In this document: one piece after another, positions 1 through 9,469 of the stretch
Layout: the number at the start of each line of letters is the position of its first letter
How positions within the stretch are numbered: the first letter of the stretch is position 1
NCBI RefSeq assembly: GCF_004770105.1
Contig: NZ_RQEY01000019.1
Coordinates: 496,001 to 560,000, forward strand
DNA: 64,000 bases
Direction: 5' to 3'
Source: Leptospira andrefontaineae
Lineage (GTDB): Bacteria; Spirochaetota; Leptospiria; Leptospirales; Leptospiraceae
Notes under the pieces: model-generated
Seen by the model: only the letters and a program-made list of their open reading frames with translations
Databases searched by the model: none
What the model was told of the DNA's origin: nothing
Made by a program: the position numbers and the translations under genes

Positions 1-35
1 GGTCCTTTTTTAGCGTATCCATCATATTCTTTTCA

Positions 36-233
36 TTGAAGCGAGCGGTAGCTCCTCGTCCGGTTCCGGATGAGACCCCAGGATTTGATGAAGGGCCGGT
101 GATAGGTTTAGACAATCCATTTCCTGGAGAAGTAACTCCGGAAGTATTGGAATGGTTTTTAAGCAGAGGTTTGGATCTGAACGGTAAACCTCTTCCGCCG
201 GAATTTATGGATATCGAGAGAATTGATGGCTAA
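36..233 (+). CDS. Small hypothetical protein, possibly 3' part of a longer gene
   Basis: I do not recognise this protein. From a TTG at 36 it reads 65 residues, with a Pro-rich start and a C-terminal [14 protein letters not shown] segment. The TTG has no clear Shine-Dalgarno sequence, and the frame stays open upstream to the window edge (hydrophobic Phe/Ile/Ser codons from position 3). The true start may therefore lie outside the window. Its stop (231-233) overlaps the ATG of the next gene at 226 by 8 bp, which suggests translational coupling to the nucleotide-sugar decarboxylase. The conserved-looking tail and the tight junction argue for a real gene; the function is unknown. Confidence 0.5.
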   Translation: MKRAVAPRPVPDETPGFDEGPVIGLDNPFPGEVTPEVLEWFLSRGLDLNGKPLPPEFMDIERIDG

Positions 234-1161
234 TAGAGTGCTAGTGACCGGTGGTGCCGGATTTATCGGATCTCATTTATGTGAAAGACTGATACAAGAA
301 GGTAACGAAGTTATTTGCGTAGATAACTTTCACACAGGAAGAAAGAAGAATGTTGAAAAACTTCTCTCCAACCCTCGCTTCGAACTAATACGTCATGATA
401 TCACTGAACCGATCCGACTCGAAGTAGATCAGATCTACAACTTCGCTTGTCCTGCGAGCCCAATTCATTATCAATCCAACGCAATCAAAACTATTAAGAC
501 AAACGTACTCGGTACCACGAATATGTTGGGACTTGCTAAAAGAGTAAAAGCAAGGATCTTGCAAGCGTCTACCAGTGAAGTTTATGGCAATCCTATCGAA
601 CATCCTCAAAAAGAAACTTATTGGGGAAACGTAAATCCAATCGGTATCAGAAGTTGTTATGATGAAGGAAAGAGGGTCGCTGAAACTCTTTGTTTCGATT
701 ATCATAGAAATCATAAAGTGGACATAAGAGTGATTCGTATCTTCAACACTTACGGACCTCGTATGCTTCCTGACGACGGCAGAGTTGTAAGTAATTTTGT
801 GGTCCAAGCACTTGCAGGAAAAGATATCACAGTTTATGGAGATGGTTCTCAGACCAGGTCCTTCTGTTACGTGGATGATCTTGTAGATGGTATCATTAGA
901 ATGATGAATACCCAAGACTTCATTGGTCCCGTAAACTTGGGCAACGACGGAGAGTTTACCGTTAAAGAACTAGCGGAGTTAGTTTTAAAAGAAACCGGCT
1001 CTTCTTCCAAGATCATTTATAAAACTCTTCCTCAAGACGATCCTGCCCGCAGAAAGCCGGATCTGACTTTAGCTAGACAAAAACTGGGTTATGAACCTAA
1101 GGTACCTTTATTAGAGGGAATCAGGAAAACGGTCGATTATTTCAAAAATCACTTGGATTAA
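226..1161 (+). CDS. UDP-glucuronate decarboxylase (UDP-xylose synthase), SDR family
   Basis: Extended short-chain dehydrogenase of 311 aa, the usual size for UDP-glucuronate decarboxylases, which convert UDP-GlcA to UDP-xylose using bound NAD and supply sugars for surface polysaccharide. The Rossmann motif TGGAGFIG lies at residues 8-15, and the active site has Ser/Thr near 116, Tyr145 and Lys149 in YDEGK, the form typical of this subfamily. A TSEVYG segment and [12 protein letters not shown] near residue 205-220 also match. I chose the ATG at 226; a TTG one codon upstream is less likely. It overlaps the preceding small ORF by 8 bp. A related 4,6-dehydratase is possible, but YDEGK favours the decarboxylase. 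Confidence 0.88.
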   Translation: MANRVLVTGGAGFIGSHLCERLIQEGNEVICVDNFHTGRKKNVEKLLSNPRFELIRHDITEPIRLEVDQIYNFACPASPIHYQSNAIKTIKTNVLGTTNMLGLAKRVKARILQASTSEVYGNPIEHPQKETYWGNVNPIGIRSCYDEGKRVAETLCFDYHRNHKVDIRVIRIFNTYGPRMLPDDGRVVSNFVVQALAGKDITVYGDGSQTRSFCYVDDLVDGIIRMMNTQDFIGPVNLGNDGEFTVKELAELVLKETGSSSKIIYKTLPQDDPARRKPDLTLARQKLGYEPKVPLLEGIRKTVDYFKNHLD

Positions 1162-1190
1162 TCGTTCGCCAAGAAAATCTGGACCTACTT

Positions 1191-1206
1191 TTCCCCTATA
1201 AGGGAA
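1191..1206. repeat. Short inverted repeat before the transhydrogenase gene
   Basis: TTCCC and GGGAA arms flank a six-base loop in the 78-bp gap between the decarboxylase and pntAA. No T-tract follows. It could be a small operator or a weak hairpin in the leader of the next gene. The sequence alone does not decide this. Confidence 0.3.
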
Positions 1207-1239
1207 TTTAACCGAAAAATTGAGTTTCGAGTAGGCTGT

Positions 1240-2409
1240 ATGAATATCGGAGTTTTAAAAGAAGCTAAGGAAGAAACTAGAGTCGCGGTAACGCCAGACG
1301 TAGTTGATGCCCTTAAAAAAATCGGTGCTTCTGTTATCATCGAGAAAGGCGCTGGAGAAGGATCTTTTTTCTCCGACGAAGATTATAAAAAAGCCGGGGG
1401 GACGATTCAATCTCGCGCGGATGTCCTAAAAAAATCCGATCTAGTTGTGAGCATTCACTTAGCGGATGGAGCAAGCTTATCTAAGATCAAAAAGGGAGCT
1501 TTCTATTTAGGAATGTTCCAACCTGCAGTGAATCCTCAGGTTATCAAAAAGCTTGCGGCAGGGAAAGTTACAGTACTAAGCTTAGATGCGATTGCTCGTA
1601 TCACTCGTGCTCAGTCCATGGACGTTCTTTCATCTCAAGCAACCGTTGCTGGATATAAAGCTGTTCTTATTGCTTCCACTCATTTGACCAGATTCTTCCC
1701 AATGTTAACTACCGCTGCAGGAACAATCACTCCTGCTTCTGTTCTTATCATTGGTGCTGGTGTTGCAGGTTTACAAGCAATTGCAAGTTCCAGAAGATTA
1801 GGTGCAGTTGTAGACGTATTTGATACTCGTCCTGAAGTAAAAGAGCAAGTTCAGTCTCTTGGAGCTAAATTTGTTGAGGTCGAAGGTGCAACTCACTCCG
1901 CAGCTGCGGGCGGTTACGCTGTAGAACAAACTGAAGAATATAAAAAACGTCAGCAAGAAGCGATCGAAAAATTTGCAGCTAAAGCAGACGTGATCATCAC
2001 TACAGCTTTGATCCCAGGAAGAAAAGCTCCAATCATCATCACTAAAAAAATCGTGGATAGAATGAAGGCTGGATCCGTAGTAGTGGACCTTGCTTCTCCA
2101 AACGGAGGAAACTGCGAGTACACTCAACATGGTAAGGTTGTATTAACTAAAAACGGAGTTTCCGTAGTTGGTCACCAAAACCTGGCAGGTTCTCTTCCTT
2201 CAGATGCTTCTAGAATGTTCGCTAAGAACGTATTAAATTATCTGAAACTACTGGTTAAAGAGAAGAAGATCAACTTTGACTTGAACGACGAAGTTATCGC
2301 TTCTACGACGATCGCTCACGAAGGAGAGATCCGTCACAAACTTACTTTGGATGCCTTAGGTGGTTCCAAACAAGTAGGGAAGAAGCCAGCGGCCAAGAAA
2401 AAGGCCTAA
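1240..2409 (+). CDS. pntAA: NAD(P) transhydrogenase subunit alpha, soluble NAD(H)-binding part
   Basis: The 389-aa protein matches domain I of proton-translocating transhydrogenase, which shares its fold with alanine dehydrogenase. The N-terminus has the MNIGVLKE...RVAVTP signature, and GAGVAGLQAIA near residues 172-182 is the NAD-binding Rossmann motif, followed by VFDTRPEVKEQ. It ends in a Lys/Ala-rich tail without membrane helices, so this is the split form in which PntAB and PntB supply the membrane and NADP parts. Those genes are not adjacent here: the next gene is on the opposite strand and overlaps the 3' end by 54 bp. Alanine dehydrogenase is less likely, because the RQ-loop region reads like PntA. 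Confidence 0.85.
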   Translation: MNIGVLKEAKEETRVAVTPDVVDALKKIGASVIIEKGAGEGSFFSDEDYKKAGGTIQSRADVLKKSDLVVSIHLADGASLSKIKKGAFYLGMFQPAVNPQVIKKLAAGKVTVLSLDAIARITRAQSMDVLSSQATVAGYKAVLIASTHLTRFFPMLTTAAGTITPASVLIIGAGVAGLQAIASSRRLGAVVDVFDTRPEVKEQVQSLGAKFVEVEGATHSAAAGGYAVEQTEEYKKRQQEAIEKFAAKADVIITTALIPGRKAPIIITKKIVDRMKAGSVVVDLASPNGGNCEYTQHGKVVLTKNGVSVVGHQNLAGSLPSDASRMFAKNVLNYLKLLVKEKKINFDLNDEVIASTTIAHEGEIRHKLTLDALGGSKQVGKKPAAKKKA

Positions 2410-2928
2410 GGTCCCGAAACAGATTCCTATCAACCACCCTCCGAGTACATCGGAGGGAAAATGGTGAAGAGATAATAATCTTCCGATCCCCGCCAAAAGA
2501 CTCAGCACCAAAAACCATTCCGGAAAACCGAAAACAAACACTAAGATCAATGCTGCCGTCATCGAGTTAGATGCATGAGCTGAAGGAAATGAATGTTTCA
2601 TATCCGGATTTTGATCCACTTTTCCAGCTACAGTGACTAGCGGTCTCTTACGAGCGATCAGCTTCTTTAATACTAAAACAAAACGATCATTTGCATAGGC
2701 GATAAGTCCGGCATACGGAATTACGATCCACCAAGGATAAGGAAGACTTCCCTCCCATGCCGCATAAGCAAGATAAGGAAGAATAAGAACTAACATTATT
2801 TCTCCTCGATTGATCCTGGAGAGAGTTCGGTTCAGAAGAGGAGTATGGATCTTTTCGCGAATGAACATCGCGATCGCATAATCGATTCTTTCAAAAGCGG
2901 ATAATTTTTCCAATGTGTTCTTATCCAA
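2356..2928 (-). CDS. PAP2-family membrane phosphatase
   Basis: 190-aa integral membrane phosphatase of the type-2 phosphatidic acid phosphatase family. All three catalytic motifs are visible: KKLIARKRP near residue 85-95, SFPSAHASN (PSGH-type) near 113-121, and [11 protein letters not shown] near 153-163. Such enzymes dephosphorylate lipid phosphates or undecaprenyl pyrophosphate at the outer face of the inner membrane; the substrate cannot be told here. About five hydrophobic segments surround the motifs. It starts at a TTG and overlaps the hisS stop by 8 bp, so it is the last gene of a four-gene minus-strand run. Its 3' end lies over the 3' end of pntAA. Confidence 0.85.
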   Translation of the reverse strand: MDKNTLEKLSAFERIDYAIAMFIREKIHTPLLNRTLSRINRGEIMLVLILPYLAYAAWEGSLPYPWWIVIPYAGLIAYANDRFVLVLKKLIARKRPLVTVAGKVDQNPDMKHSFPSAHASNSMTAALILVFVFGFPEWFLVLSLLAGIGRLLSLHHFPSDVLGGWLIGICFGTLGLFLGRWLLPYLFGTT

Positions 2929-4243
2929 GTAAGGATTTCCGTAAAATGGAGATTAGATCCGATCTGGAAACAGAAGATTGTTCTCCTGAGACGATATCTT
3001 TTAGCTGAACCTTGTTTTCGGAGATTTCGGATTCTCCTAAGAAGATCAAGAAACGATATCCCTTTTTTTCCGCCGTCTGGATTTGTTTGCCGAGTTTTGC
3101 AGGCTCGAGCATTGTTTCCACTCCGATTCCTTCTTTCCTAAGTTCTTCTGCGAGTTTTAAAACTTCCGGAAAAACTTTATCGTCCATCAAAGGAATTAAA
3201 ACAGCAGTTTTAGAATTCAGATCTTTTGGAACAAGTCTATGTCCTTCTAAAAAGTTTTTGAAGGTCACATCCCCTAATCCAAAACCGATTCCGGAAAGTT
3301 GCTCATTGGAGAATAATCCGATCAGGTTGTCGTATCTTCCTCCGCCGTATAAAGATCTTCTGTTTTCGGGATTGGTATCGAATACTTCGAAAATACAACC
3401 TGTATAATAATCAAAACCACGAATGATAGAAGGATCAAATTCCAATTGGTCTTTAATTCCCAGAGATTCTAGATCAGAGAAAAGATTTCGAATGAACTCG
3501 ACGGAAGAAGGATCTATACCTTCTAATTCTCCGATTGTTTGAAGATTTGTTTCTAAGTATTTATATATGAGAGTTAATTGTTTTTCCGGATTAGAAAGTA
3601 GAGGTTTTATCTCTTCCTCGAATGCTTCTTTACTGATCTTGGATTTTTTATCTAAAAGTTTAGAAACTGAATGCGCTTTTTCAGGAGCTAAAGCCAAAGT
3701 TTGATTCAAAAATGAATCCAAAATCCCTCTATGAGAGACTTTGATCTGGTAACTTCCTTTCGGAGCTTTAAAATTTTCTAAAATAGCGTTAGCGATCAGA
3801 ATGATCTCAACTTCCGCTCTATAAGAATTTACACCGAACAGATCCACATTGAGCTGCCAATGTTCTCTAAGACGACCCTTACCAGGTTGTTCATATCTCC
3901 ATAAGTTCGGAATAGAAAACCAGCGGATAGGTTTTGCAAGATTTCTAACTTCTCCAGCAACCATTCTTGCCAGAGTGGGAGTCATTTCCGGCCGGATCGC
4001 TACATGACGATCTCCTTTGTCCTTAAAATCGTAGAGTTGTCGTTGAACGATCTCTTCTCCACTTTTAGCTAGATAAAGTTCGAAAGATTCTAGGACTGGG
4101 CCGTCGTATTCTTCGTACCCGAAAGATTGGACAGTCTTCCTCATTACGGAAAACATCCAATTTCGGAATCTCATTTCTTCCGGATAAAAATCTCTCGTCC
4201 CCTTGTACGGGGCTGTGGGTAAAAAGGCTTTCTGTTTTTCCAA
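2921..4243 (-). CDS. hisS: Histidine--tRNA ligase
   Basis: Class II aminoacyl-tRNA synthetase of 440 aa that charges tRNA-His in the cytoplasm. The N-terminal [11 protein letters not shown] is the HisRS opening, [13 protein letters not shown] is motif 2 context, [13 protein letters not shown] is histidine motif A, and [11 protein letters not shown] and GFGLGDV (motif 3 region) follow. The C-terminal 95 residues form the anticodon-binding alpha/beta domain. The start is a TTG at 4243, five bases past the stop of the DUF1577 gene, so it depends on read-through translation from upstream. It overlaps the PAP2 gene downstream. Length and motif order are normal. Confidence 0.96.
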   Translation of the reverse strand: MEKQKAFLPTAPYKGTRDFYPEEMRFRNWMFSVMRKTVQSFGYEEYDGPVLESFELYLAKSGEEIVQRQLYDFKDKGDRHVAIRPEMTPTLARMVAGEVRNLAKPIRWFSIPNLWRYEQPGKGRLREHWQLNVDLFGVNSYRAEVEIILIANAILENFKAPKGSYQIKVSHRGILDSFLNQTLALAPEKAHSVSKLLDKKSKISKEAFEEEIKPLLSNPEKQLTLIYKYLETNLQTIGELEGIDPSSVEFIRNLFSDLESLGIKDQLEFDPSIIRGFDYYTGCIFEVFDTNPENRRSLYGGGRYDNLIGLFSNEQLSGIGFGLGDVTFKNFLEGHRLVPKDLNSKTAVLIPLMDDKVFPEVLKLAEELRKEGIGVETMLEPAKLGKQIQTAEKKGYRFLIFLGESEISENKVQLKDIVSGEQSSVSRSDLISILRKSLLG

Positions 4244-4248
4244 GTCTC

Positions 4249-5403
4249 TTAGACGCTCTTAATGAAGCTTAAATTCTTCTTTAATAGAGTCATATTCGTC
4301 TTGGCATCGTTGGAGCCAACTATTTCTGCACCGACCAGATAAATTTCCCCTACTTGTGAAATATGTCGGATTTTGAATGCGAACCTTAACGGAGCTTGCA
4401 TCTTAAAAGTTATATCCGCAGTAAAGAAAGGTTTATGCAGAAACGATTCGACTAGCTGGGATTCGGTTACTTCTAAAAGAATTCCGCCTTCGGAAGCGTT
4501 GATCACGTTTTGACGGATATCTACATCCAGAGTATTGGAATCTTCTATCCTTTCATTAAATACATCTTCTAACTCTGCGTATTTTTTTAGAATAGCAGGA
4601 TCTAAAATTCTATCCTTAGTCTCCGCATAACCTAAAGCAACGAGTTTAGATCCGGAAGGATCTTTGTAATAGATCGGATAGATTGCAAAGGATTGGATTT
4701 TGCCTGAACGATAAACTTTGGTTCTATCTTCCAAAAGCATCTCATCTTCTAATTCTTGTTTTAGATCTAGAATATTGAAGCCGCTTGCCTCTTCCTGGGA
4801 TAGAGGATCCATACTGATTGCGTCTTTTACGAAAATAGTTTTACCGGTACGTTTAGCTAAATCCTGTTCGAAGCTAAGTTCCTTTCCTGTTGGAAATACC
4901 AATCTGGAAAAAGGATACTCTGATAAGATATTCTTATGTAAGTCGGTAAGCAGGATTTGACCGGAAGTTCCCAGGACTTTGGTGGAATCCTGTTCTTTCT
5001 TAAGCATATGAAATCTATGTGCTACTACTTTGCCTTGTAGTCCTTCTATCCTAGGAAGAATGCGGCCATCTTTAGCGATCCTTACGTATTCAGGAGAACA
5101 GACGACAACCCCGTCCTCATGATTGACTGAATCCACTCTAAAGCCGATCTCCATATGTTTACTTAAGGTTTTGTAAACTGTGATCTCGCCTTCTTCATTT
5201 ATAGATTCAGGGTCTATCCTAAGGAAAATTTTTCCTTCAGGAGTTGTTTGTAAGATTTGTAATTCTTGTTTTAGAGGATTTTCTTTCAGAAAGAGCCCGT
5301 TATTATGTACGTACTCTTTCAGAATATAACCTACTTTTTGTGGATCCTTAATAGTATCCCATATTCTTGGTGATTGTAGGTAAGATCGGTACTCGACTTC
5401 CAT
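4249..5403 (-). CDS. DUF1577/PilZ-like protein, leptospiral family
   Basis: Protein of 384 aa in this call. An in-frame ATG at 5478 would overlap the OmpA gene by 65 bp, but the ATG at 5403 has a strong AAGGAG six bases upstream and lies just after the OmpA stop, so I take 5403. The C-terminal third carries [11 protein letters not shown] at about residue 302, which resembles the D/NxSxxG half of a PilZ c-di-GMP motif, followed by beta-rich sequence. The middle looks GAF-like ([17 protein letters not shown], then IYYKDPSG). I place it with DUF1577 proteins known from Leptospira. Binding of c-di-GMP is inferred; the usual RxxxR half is not clear. Confidence 0.6.
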   Translation of the reverse strand: MEVEYRSYLQSPRIWDTIKDPQKVGYILKEYVHNNGLFLKENPLKQELQILQTTPEGKIFLRIDPESINEEGEITVYKTLSKHMEIGFRVDSVNHEDGVVVCSPEYVRIAKDGRILPRIEGLQGKVVAHRFHMLKKEQDSTKVLGTSGQILLTDLHKNILSEYPFSRLVFPTGKELSFEQDLAKRTGKTIFVKDAISMDPLSQEEASGFNILDLKQELEDEMLLEDRTKVYRSGKIQSFAIYPIYYKDPSGSKLVALGYAETKDRILDPAILKKYAELEDVFNERIEDSNTLDVDIRQNVINASEGGILLEVTESQLVESFLHKPFFTADITFKMQAPLRFAFKIRHISQVGEIYLVGAEIVGSNDAKTNMTLLKKNLSFIKSV

Positions 5404-5413
5404 CTGCTCTCCT

Positions 5414-7492
5414 TTATAGCTTGCGGAAGTCGACCCTCCTGTTTTTAGCTCTTCCATCTTCGGTAGAGTTATCTTCATCAGGTCTGGAATACCAATAAGC
5501 TCTGGTTTTTAACCTAGAAGCTTGGATCCCTTTACTACGAACGTAGTCAAAAACTTTCCGCGCTCTGTTCCCGCTTAAGCGAGTATTATATTCTTTGGAA
5601 GCTATATTATCTGTATGGCCCCCAATCTCTATTTTATCCGACGGATTCTTCTTGAGATAGTCTACAATCAGATCGAGTTGTTTACGATGTGCGTCAGTCA
5701 CTTCGGTCTTATTGAATTCAAAATAGAGTTTAGTACTTAAAACAACTGGGACTTCTGAATCTTTCCTTAAAGCGATAGAAACTGTAGAACCGGGTTTAAT
5801 ATCTTTCTTCAAGATATTAACACTTTCGGAAATATATTTCTCAGCCTTTGCAAAGATTTCAAAATCAGTGTCGGGAATCAACTCGATATGGAAATTTTTT
5901 GACAAACTGTTGTATTTTAAGATTTCTCCCTGTCTATTCTTAGGAGTAAAAACTGTAGCGGTCGCTCCAGCGATTGGCTCTTTAGTAGTAGCATCTACAA
6001 CTACCACATTAAGTCCTTTACCTTTATCTCCATCACCAGTGTTAACGATTTTACCTTTCTCTTCATCTTTGATAGGAAGAAGCACATAAGTTTTATAAAC
6101 TTTCTTATTTCTTTCTACGTTTCCACGTAAGTCTAGCTTGTCCTCAGTGGGATAAAATCCTGGAGAAGAAATTTCTACTTTATACAATCTTCCGGTCTTC
6201 AATACGGTTTTAAAGTTCGTTTGATTTCCTTTAGAAAGATCTCCTCCAATTCTTCTGGAGGTAATAGTGCGAGAAGGTCCTATACTATCCGAAATTTTGA
6301 TCGTAGCATCCAAACCGATCATAGTAGCTTCTGAGCCGTCTAAGACCAATCCCTGGAAGGATACATCGTAGGAATTTCTCAGATTTTCAGGCACCTGGAA
6401 TCTATAAATATCGTACTGGCCCTGTCCCCCATTCCGGTTGGAAGAAATATATGCCCAAAGACCTTCGTGATCGAAAGAAATCCCTTCTGAGTCGATTCCT
6501 TCCGCAGTATCTAAATTAAATGGATGAGGAAGTTTTTCTAAACTCCCTGTTTCCGGGACTGGATGAGGAAGATTTGTTTTGGAAACAGTAAGTTTATCTT
6601 CCGCATCTTCGGTGTCGGAACTTCCGGGAAGATTTAAGAAGCTGCGATATAAGGAAAACTTTTTGCGATCATTTTCTCTATTGGAAGAAAAGTATAACTG
6701 TTCTCCATCCGGATGAATATAAGGAAGAATTTCACTTACCTTAGAATTGATCTCTGATCCTAGATTGATCGGGCTGGACCAAACACCTGTGGAAAGATTT
6801 CTATAACTTACCCAAAGATCATATTCTCCGTATCCGCCAGGACGATCGGAAGAGAAGATTATATATTTTCCATCCGGAGAAATTGCAGGCATCTTCTCAT
6901 TGAAGTTTGAATTGATCTCGGAAATACCGATCAAGTCGCTCCAACGTTTTGTTTTTTCGTCTCTCTTAGTATAATAAATATCTAATGCGTCAAAACCTTC
7001 TCTATCTGCTTTTACGTTTCGAATAGAAGTTAGAAAAATTTCTTCCGGGTTTCCGAACTCATCGAATCGGATAGAAATTCCACCTTCGTACTTATCAGTA
7101 TTAAATAGTTTAGATTTTTTTTCTCCGGAAGGAAGTTCCTTTTTATTCTGTTCCCAAATGTCTTGGTTTAGGTTAACCGGCTTCTTCCAATCAGCTTCCC
7201 CATCTCTTTTTTTATAATTTGCATTTTCGGAGAGCCAGATGTCCATCTCTCCTTCTCCGCCAGGGCGATTGGATTGAAAGATCAAATACCTTCCGTCAGG
7301 GCTAATAATAGGATTGTATTCTACGTTTTGTGTGTTTAAAGGAGATCCGAAGTTTCTTTCCAACAGTGTAGGAACAGGCTGAGCGGATCCATCCCAGGAA
7401 AATAAAAAAAACAGAAGAGTTCCGGCAAACATGGAACTTAGAAAATGATTTCGTTTGGTAACGAGTCCTTTTCCTTGATTGTAAAAAAACAT
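5414..7492 (-). CDS. OmpA-family outer-membrane protein with PD40 propeller repeats
   Basis: 692-aa exported protein. After a signal peptide (hydrophobic to about residue 36, ending near GSAQ), at least four PD40/WD40-like blades are seen as SPDGRYLIFQSNRPGG, SPDGKYIIFSSDRPGG, HPDGEQLYFSSNR and FDHEGLWAYISSNRNGG. Two carboxypeptidase-regulatory-like beta domains follow. The last 110 residues are an OmpA peptidoglycan-binding domain (LYFEFNKTEVTDAHR, GGHTDN, NTRLSGNRARKV). This layout anchors the outer membrane to peptidoglycan, with the propeller as a protein-binding platform. It heads the run with the DUF1577 gene, hisS and PAP2. It is divergent from folP, and the annotated 5' ends are very close, so the exact start is uncertain. 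Confidence 0.85.
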   Translation of the reverse strand: MFFYNQGKGLVTKRNHFLSSMFAGTLLFFLFSWDGSAQPVPTLLERNFGSPLNTQNVEYNPIISPDGRYLIFQSNRPGGEGEMDIWLSENANYKKRDGEADWKKPVNLNQDIWEQNKKELPSGEKKSKLFNTDKYEGGISIRFDEFGNPEEIFLTSIRNVKADREGFDALDIYYTKRDEKTKRWSDLIGISEINSNFNEKMPAISPDGKYIIFSSDRPGGYGEYDLWVSYRNLSTGVWSSPINLGSEINSKVSEILPYIHPDGEQLYFSSNRENDRKKFSLYRSFLNLPGSSDTEDAEDKLTVSKTNLPHPVPETGSLEKLPHPFNLDTAEGIDSEGISFDHEGLWAYISSNRNGGQGQYDIYRFQVPENLRNSYDVSFQGLVLDGSEATMIGLDATIKISDSIGPSRTITSRRIGGDLSKGNQTNFKTVLKTGRLYKVEISSPGFYPTEDKLDLRGNVERNKKVYKTYVLLPIKDEEKGKIVNTGDGDKGKGLNVVVVDATTKEPIAGATATVFTPKNRQGEILKYNSLSKNFHIELIPDTDFEIFAKAEKYISESVNILKKDIKPGSTVSIALRKDSEVPVVLSTKLYFEFNKTEVTDAHRKQLDLIVDYLKKNPSDKIEIGGHTDNIASKEYNTRLSGNRARKVFDYVRSKGIQASRLKTRAYWYSRPDEDNSTEDGRAKNRRVDFRKL

Positions 7493-7531
7493 CTTGTAAT
7501 TAGTATCGGAACAAAGACCCCAAGTATCAAG

Positions 7532-8434
7532 ATGGAAACTAAGATGGAAACGGGCGTTCCGAGCAGAATCCAGGGAGAAATTTTCCCTCCAAAACCTATC
7601 TTATTCGGGGTTTTGAATATAACCAACGACTCCTTTTCAGATGGGGGTAAATACCTGCATGAGGACCTTGCTTTGGCCAAGGCAAAATCCTTAAGGGAAG
7701 AAGGCGCAGATGTTATCGATATCGGTGCCCAATCCTCCAATGTAAAAGCAGGACCCATTTCGGAAGAAGTAGAATGGGATAGAATGAAAGAGGTTATCTC
7801 CGAACTTAAAAAAGAGAAAGTTAGGATCTCTATCGATACTTTCAGACCTTACGTCATCCGAAAGGCATTAGAAGCAGGCGTAGATTATATCAATAATATC
7901 CGAGGATTTGTAGATCCAGAAAGTTTGGATCTATTAAAGGGTTCAAACAAACAATCCACAAAATATGTAGCAATGTTTTCTCAAGATCATTCTATTAAGG
8001 CCTCCGAATCTTCGGACCTGAAACCGGAAACTGTTGTCCCTCTTGCATTGGAATTCTTTAGAGAAAGAACAAAAACTTTCGAAAGTTTAGGGTTGGCAGA
8101 TCATCTGATCCTAGATCCCGGGATGGGATTTTTTTTAAGTCCTGATTATAAGGTGAGTTTTGCGGTTCTTTCTAAGATCACTGAGATTCTTTCCGAGTTT
8201 CCGAATCTAATGGTTTCGGTTACGAAAAAATCTTTTTTAGGAAATGCTCTCGGAGGTTTGCCCGTAGAAGATAGAATTATTCCGACTGCGATCTCGGAAA
8301 CATATCTTTGGTCCAAAGGAGTTCCTATGATCAGAACTCATTCTCCCAAATCTTTTTTATTAGCAATGAAAACTTGGGAGATGTCTCACGGAGTTTATGG
8401 TCCGCAACGCGAGCTTCAGGAGCGAAGCGACTAG
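7532..8434 (+). CDS. folP: Dihydropteroate synthase
   Basis: Joins p-aminobenzoate and dihydropterin pyrophosphate in folate synthesis. ILFGVLNITNDSFSDGG is the first DHPS signature, and GADVIDIGAQSS, then VRISIDTFRP, INNIRG, LILDPGMGF and VSVTKKSFLG follow in the family order. The frame is open from 7445, but the DHPS fold needs only a few residues before ILFGV, and the longer form would overlap the divergent OmpA gene by 48 bp. I therefore chose the ATG at 7532 (a second ATG is at 7544). Neither has a strong Shine-Dalgarno sequence. The last codons lie inside a dispersed repeat (8401-8438), so the C-terminus may differ from its relatives. Confidence 0.9.
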   Translation: METKMETGVPSRIQGEIFPPKPILFGVLNITNDSFSDGGKYLHEDLALAKAKSLREEGADVIDIGAQSSNVKAGPISEEVEWDRMKEVISELKKEKVRISIDTFRPYVIRKALEAGVDYINNIRGFVDPESLDLLKGSNKQSTKYVAMFSQDHSIKASESSDLKPETVVPLALEFFRERTKTFESLGLADHLILDPGMGFFLSPDYKVSFAVLSKITEILSEFPNLMVSVTKKSFLGNALGGLPVEDRIIPTAISETYLWSKGVPMIRTHSPKSFLLAMKTWEMSHGVYGPQRELQERSD

Positions 8435-8438
8435 TCCG
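8401..8438. repeat. Copy 1 of a dispersed 36-bp-period repeat
   Basis: The end of folP contains CTTCAGGAGCGAAG flanked by TCCGCAACGCGAG and CGACTAGTCCG. The same core, with matching flanks, recurs at 35251-35290 and, inverted, at 58475-58530. Here the repeat supplies the final folP residues and the stop codon. Confidence 0.6.
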
Positions 8439-8452
8439 TCCTAAAACTTAGG

Positions 8453-9469
8453 TTATCGCCCGTAGCGGATCCTATCCATTGTTTCTTTTCCTTCCGGAGT
8501 CAGAGTTGGAAAAAATTCTTCCTCGGTAAATTGGAGTCCTTTAGATTTCAATTTTCTAAAATAAGGAAGAAGTGGAGAAACATCCGCTTTAGGGTTTTTG
8601 GAAAGTAGAGAAAGTTTCCATAATTCTAAGAATACCAAAGATTCTTTTTCAGATTCGGGTGCTTTGTTAAGCCAATCCAATGATTCTGAGTATCTTCTTT
8701 TCTCACAATATGCATGAGCGATATAATATTCCAATTCAGGAATTCTTTCTCCGGTTCCGCTTAAGCTAAGTCCGAAAACTAAAACATCGTCCCATTTTTC
8801 TAAGATATGGGCCATCTTCAACATTAGGCCTCTTGCATTCTTATGGAATGGACTTTGTTGTAGTATCTTCTCCAAATAATAATAACTTTTAGACCATTCT
8901 TGTTTAGAGAAAAAGTATTCTGCTAAGCCTGACCATGCATAGACTTCTTGGCCAGGAATTGTAGAAAGTACATCTCTATAGATTACTAGTTCTTCGTCTC
9001 TTTGGGCTTCTATCAGCAAGTTCTCGAATTTTTTTCGTTCGATCGGAGGAGACTGTTTTAAGAATGTTTCCAGGAACTTTTTAGCTTCTGAAATATCATC
9101 CACTAGATAATATAAACGTAATAGATTGAGTGCAGGAATAGGGTTATTTGATAGAAGTTTTTGCGAATTTAGGAATTCCTCTTCTGCGTCATCAATTAGA
9201 GAGAATCTTACAAATAGAATTCCCAAATTGTTTTTATCTGGGGCAAGGATCGCTTTTCCTCTATGAGTTTTTGCTTCCCAAGGACTTTTTACAGAGTCAA
9301 CCTTCTCCCTTGTATAATCCGTAGCAGGAAGATATAGAAACATCGGATCGTTTTCGATCTGTTCATTGTTTCTGATTGGATATAGACAAGAGAAGAATAG
9401 AAGGACTGGTAAAAGAAAAAGATTAACCGGTTTCAGAAGTGGGATTTTCCTGTAGGTTTTTCTGCGCAT
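8453..9469 (-). CDS. TPR-like lipoprotein
   Basis: 338-aa predicted lipoprotein. A Lys/Arg-rich start and a hydrophobic stretch lead to the lipobox LFFSC at about residue 28. The rest is helical repeat sequence of tetratricopeptide type (LYYLVDDISEAKKFLETFLKQ, AEYFFSKQEWSKSYYYLEKIL, AHAYCEKRRYSESLDWLNKAP), which usually mediates protein contacts. The start at 9469 overlaps the preceding TPR gene by 47 bp. No later start before the signal peptide exists, so the overlap seems real. It probably acts with its TPR neighbour at the envelope; the partner is unknown. Confidence 0.7.
   Translation of the reverse strand: MRRKTYRKIPLLKPVNLFLLPVLLFFSCLYPIRNNEQIENDPMFLYLPATDYTREKVDSVKSPWEAKTHRGKAILAPDKNNLGILFVRFSLIDDAEEEFLNSQKLLSNNPIPALNLLRLYYLVDDISEAKKFLETFLKQSPPIERKKFENLLIEAQRDEELVIYRDVLSTIPGQEVYAWSGLAEYFFSKQEWSKSYYYLEKILQQSPFHKNARGLMLKMAHILEKWDDVLVFGLSLSGTGERIPELEYYIAHAYCEKRRYSESLDWLNKAPESEKESLVFLELWKLSLLSKNPKADVSPLLPYFRKLKSKGLQFTEEEFFPTLTPEGKETMDRIRYGR

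Noticed and set aside
385..915. Long antisense open frame within the decarboxylase gene
   Set aside because: It is the shadow of a strong coding gene, with no ribosome site and no family resemblance.
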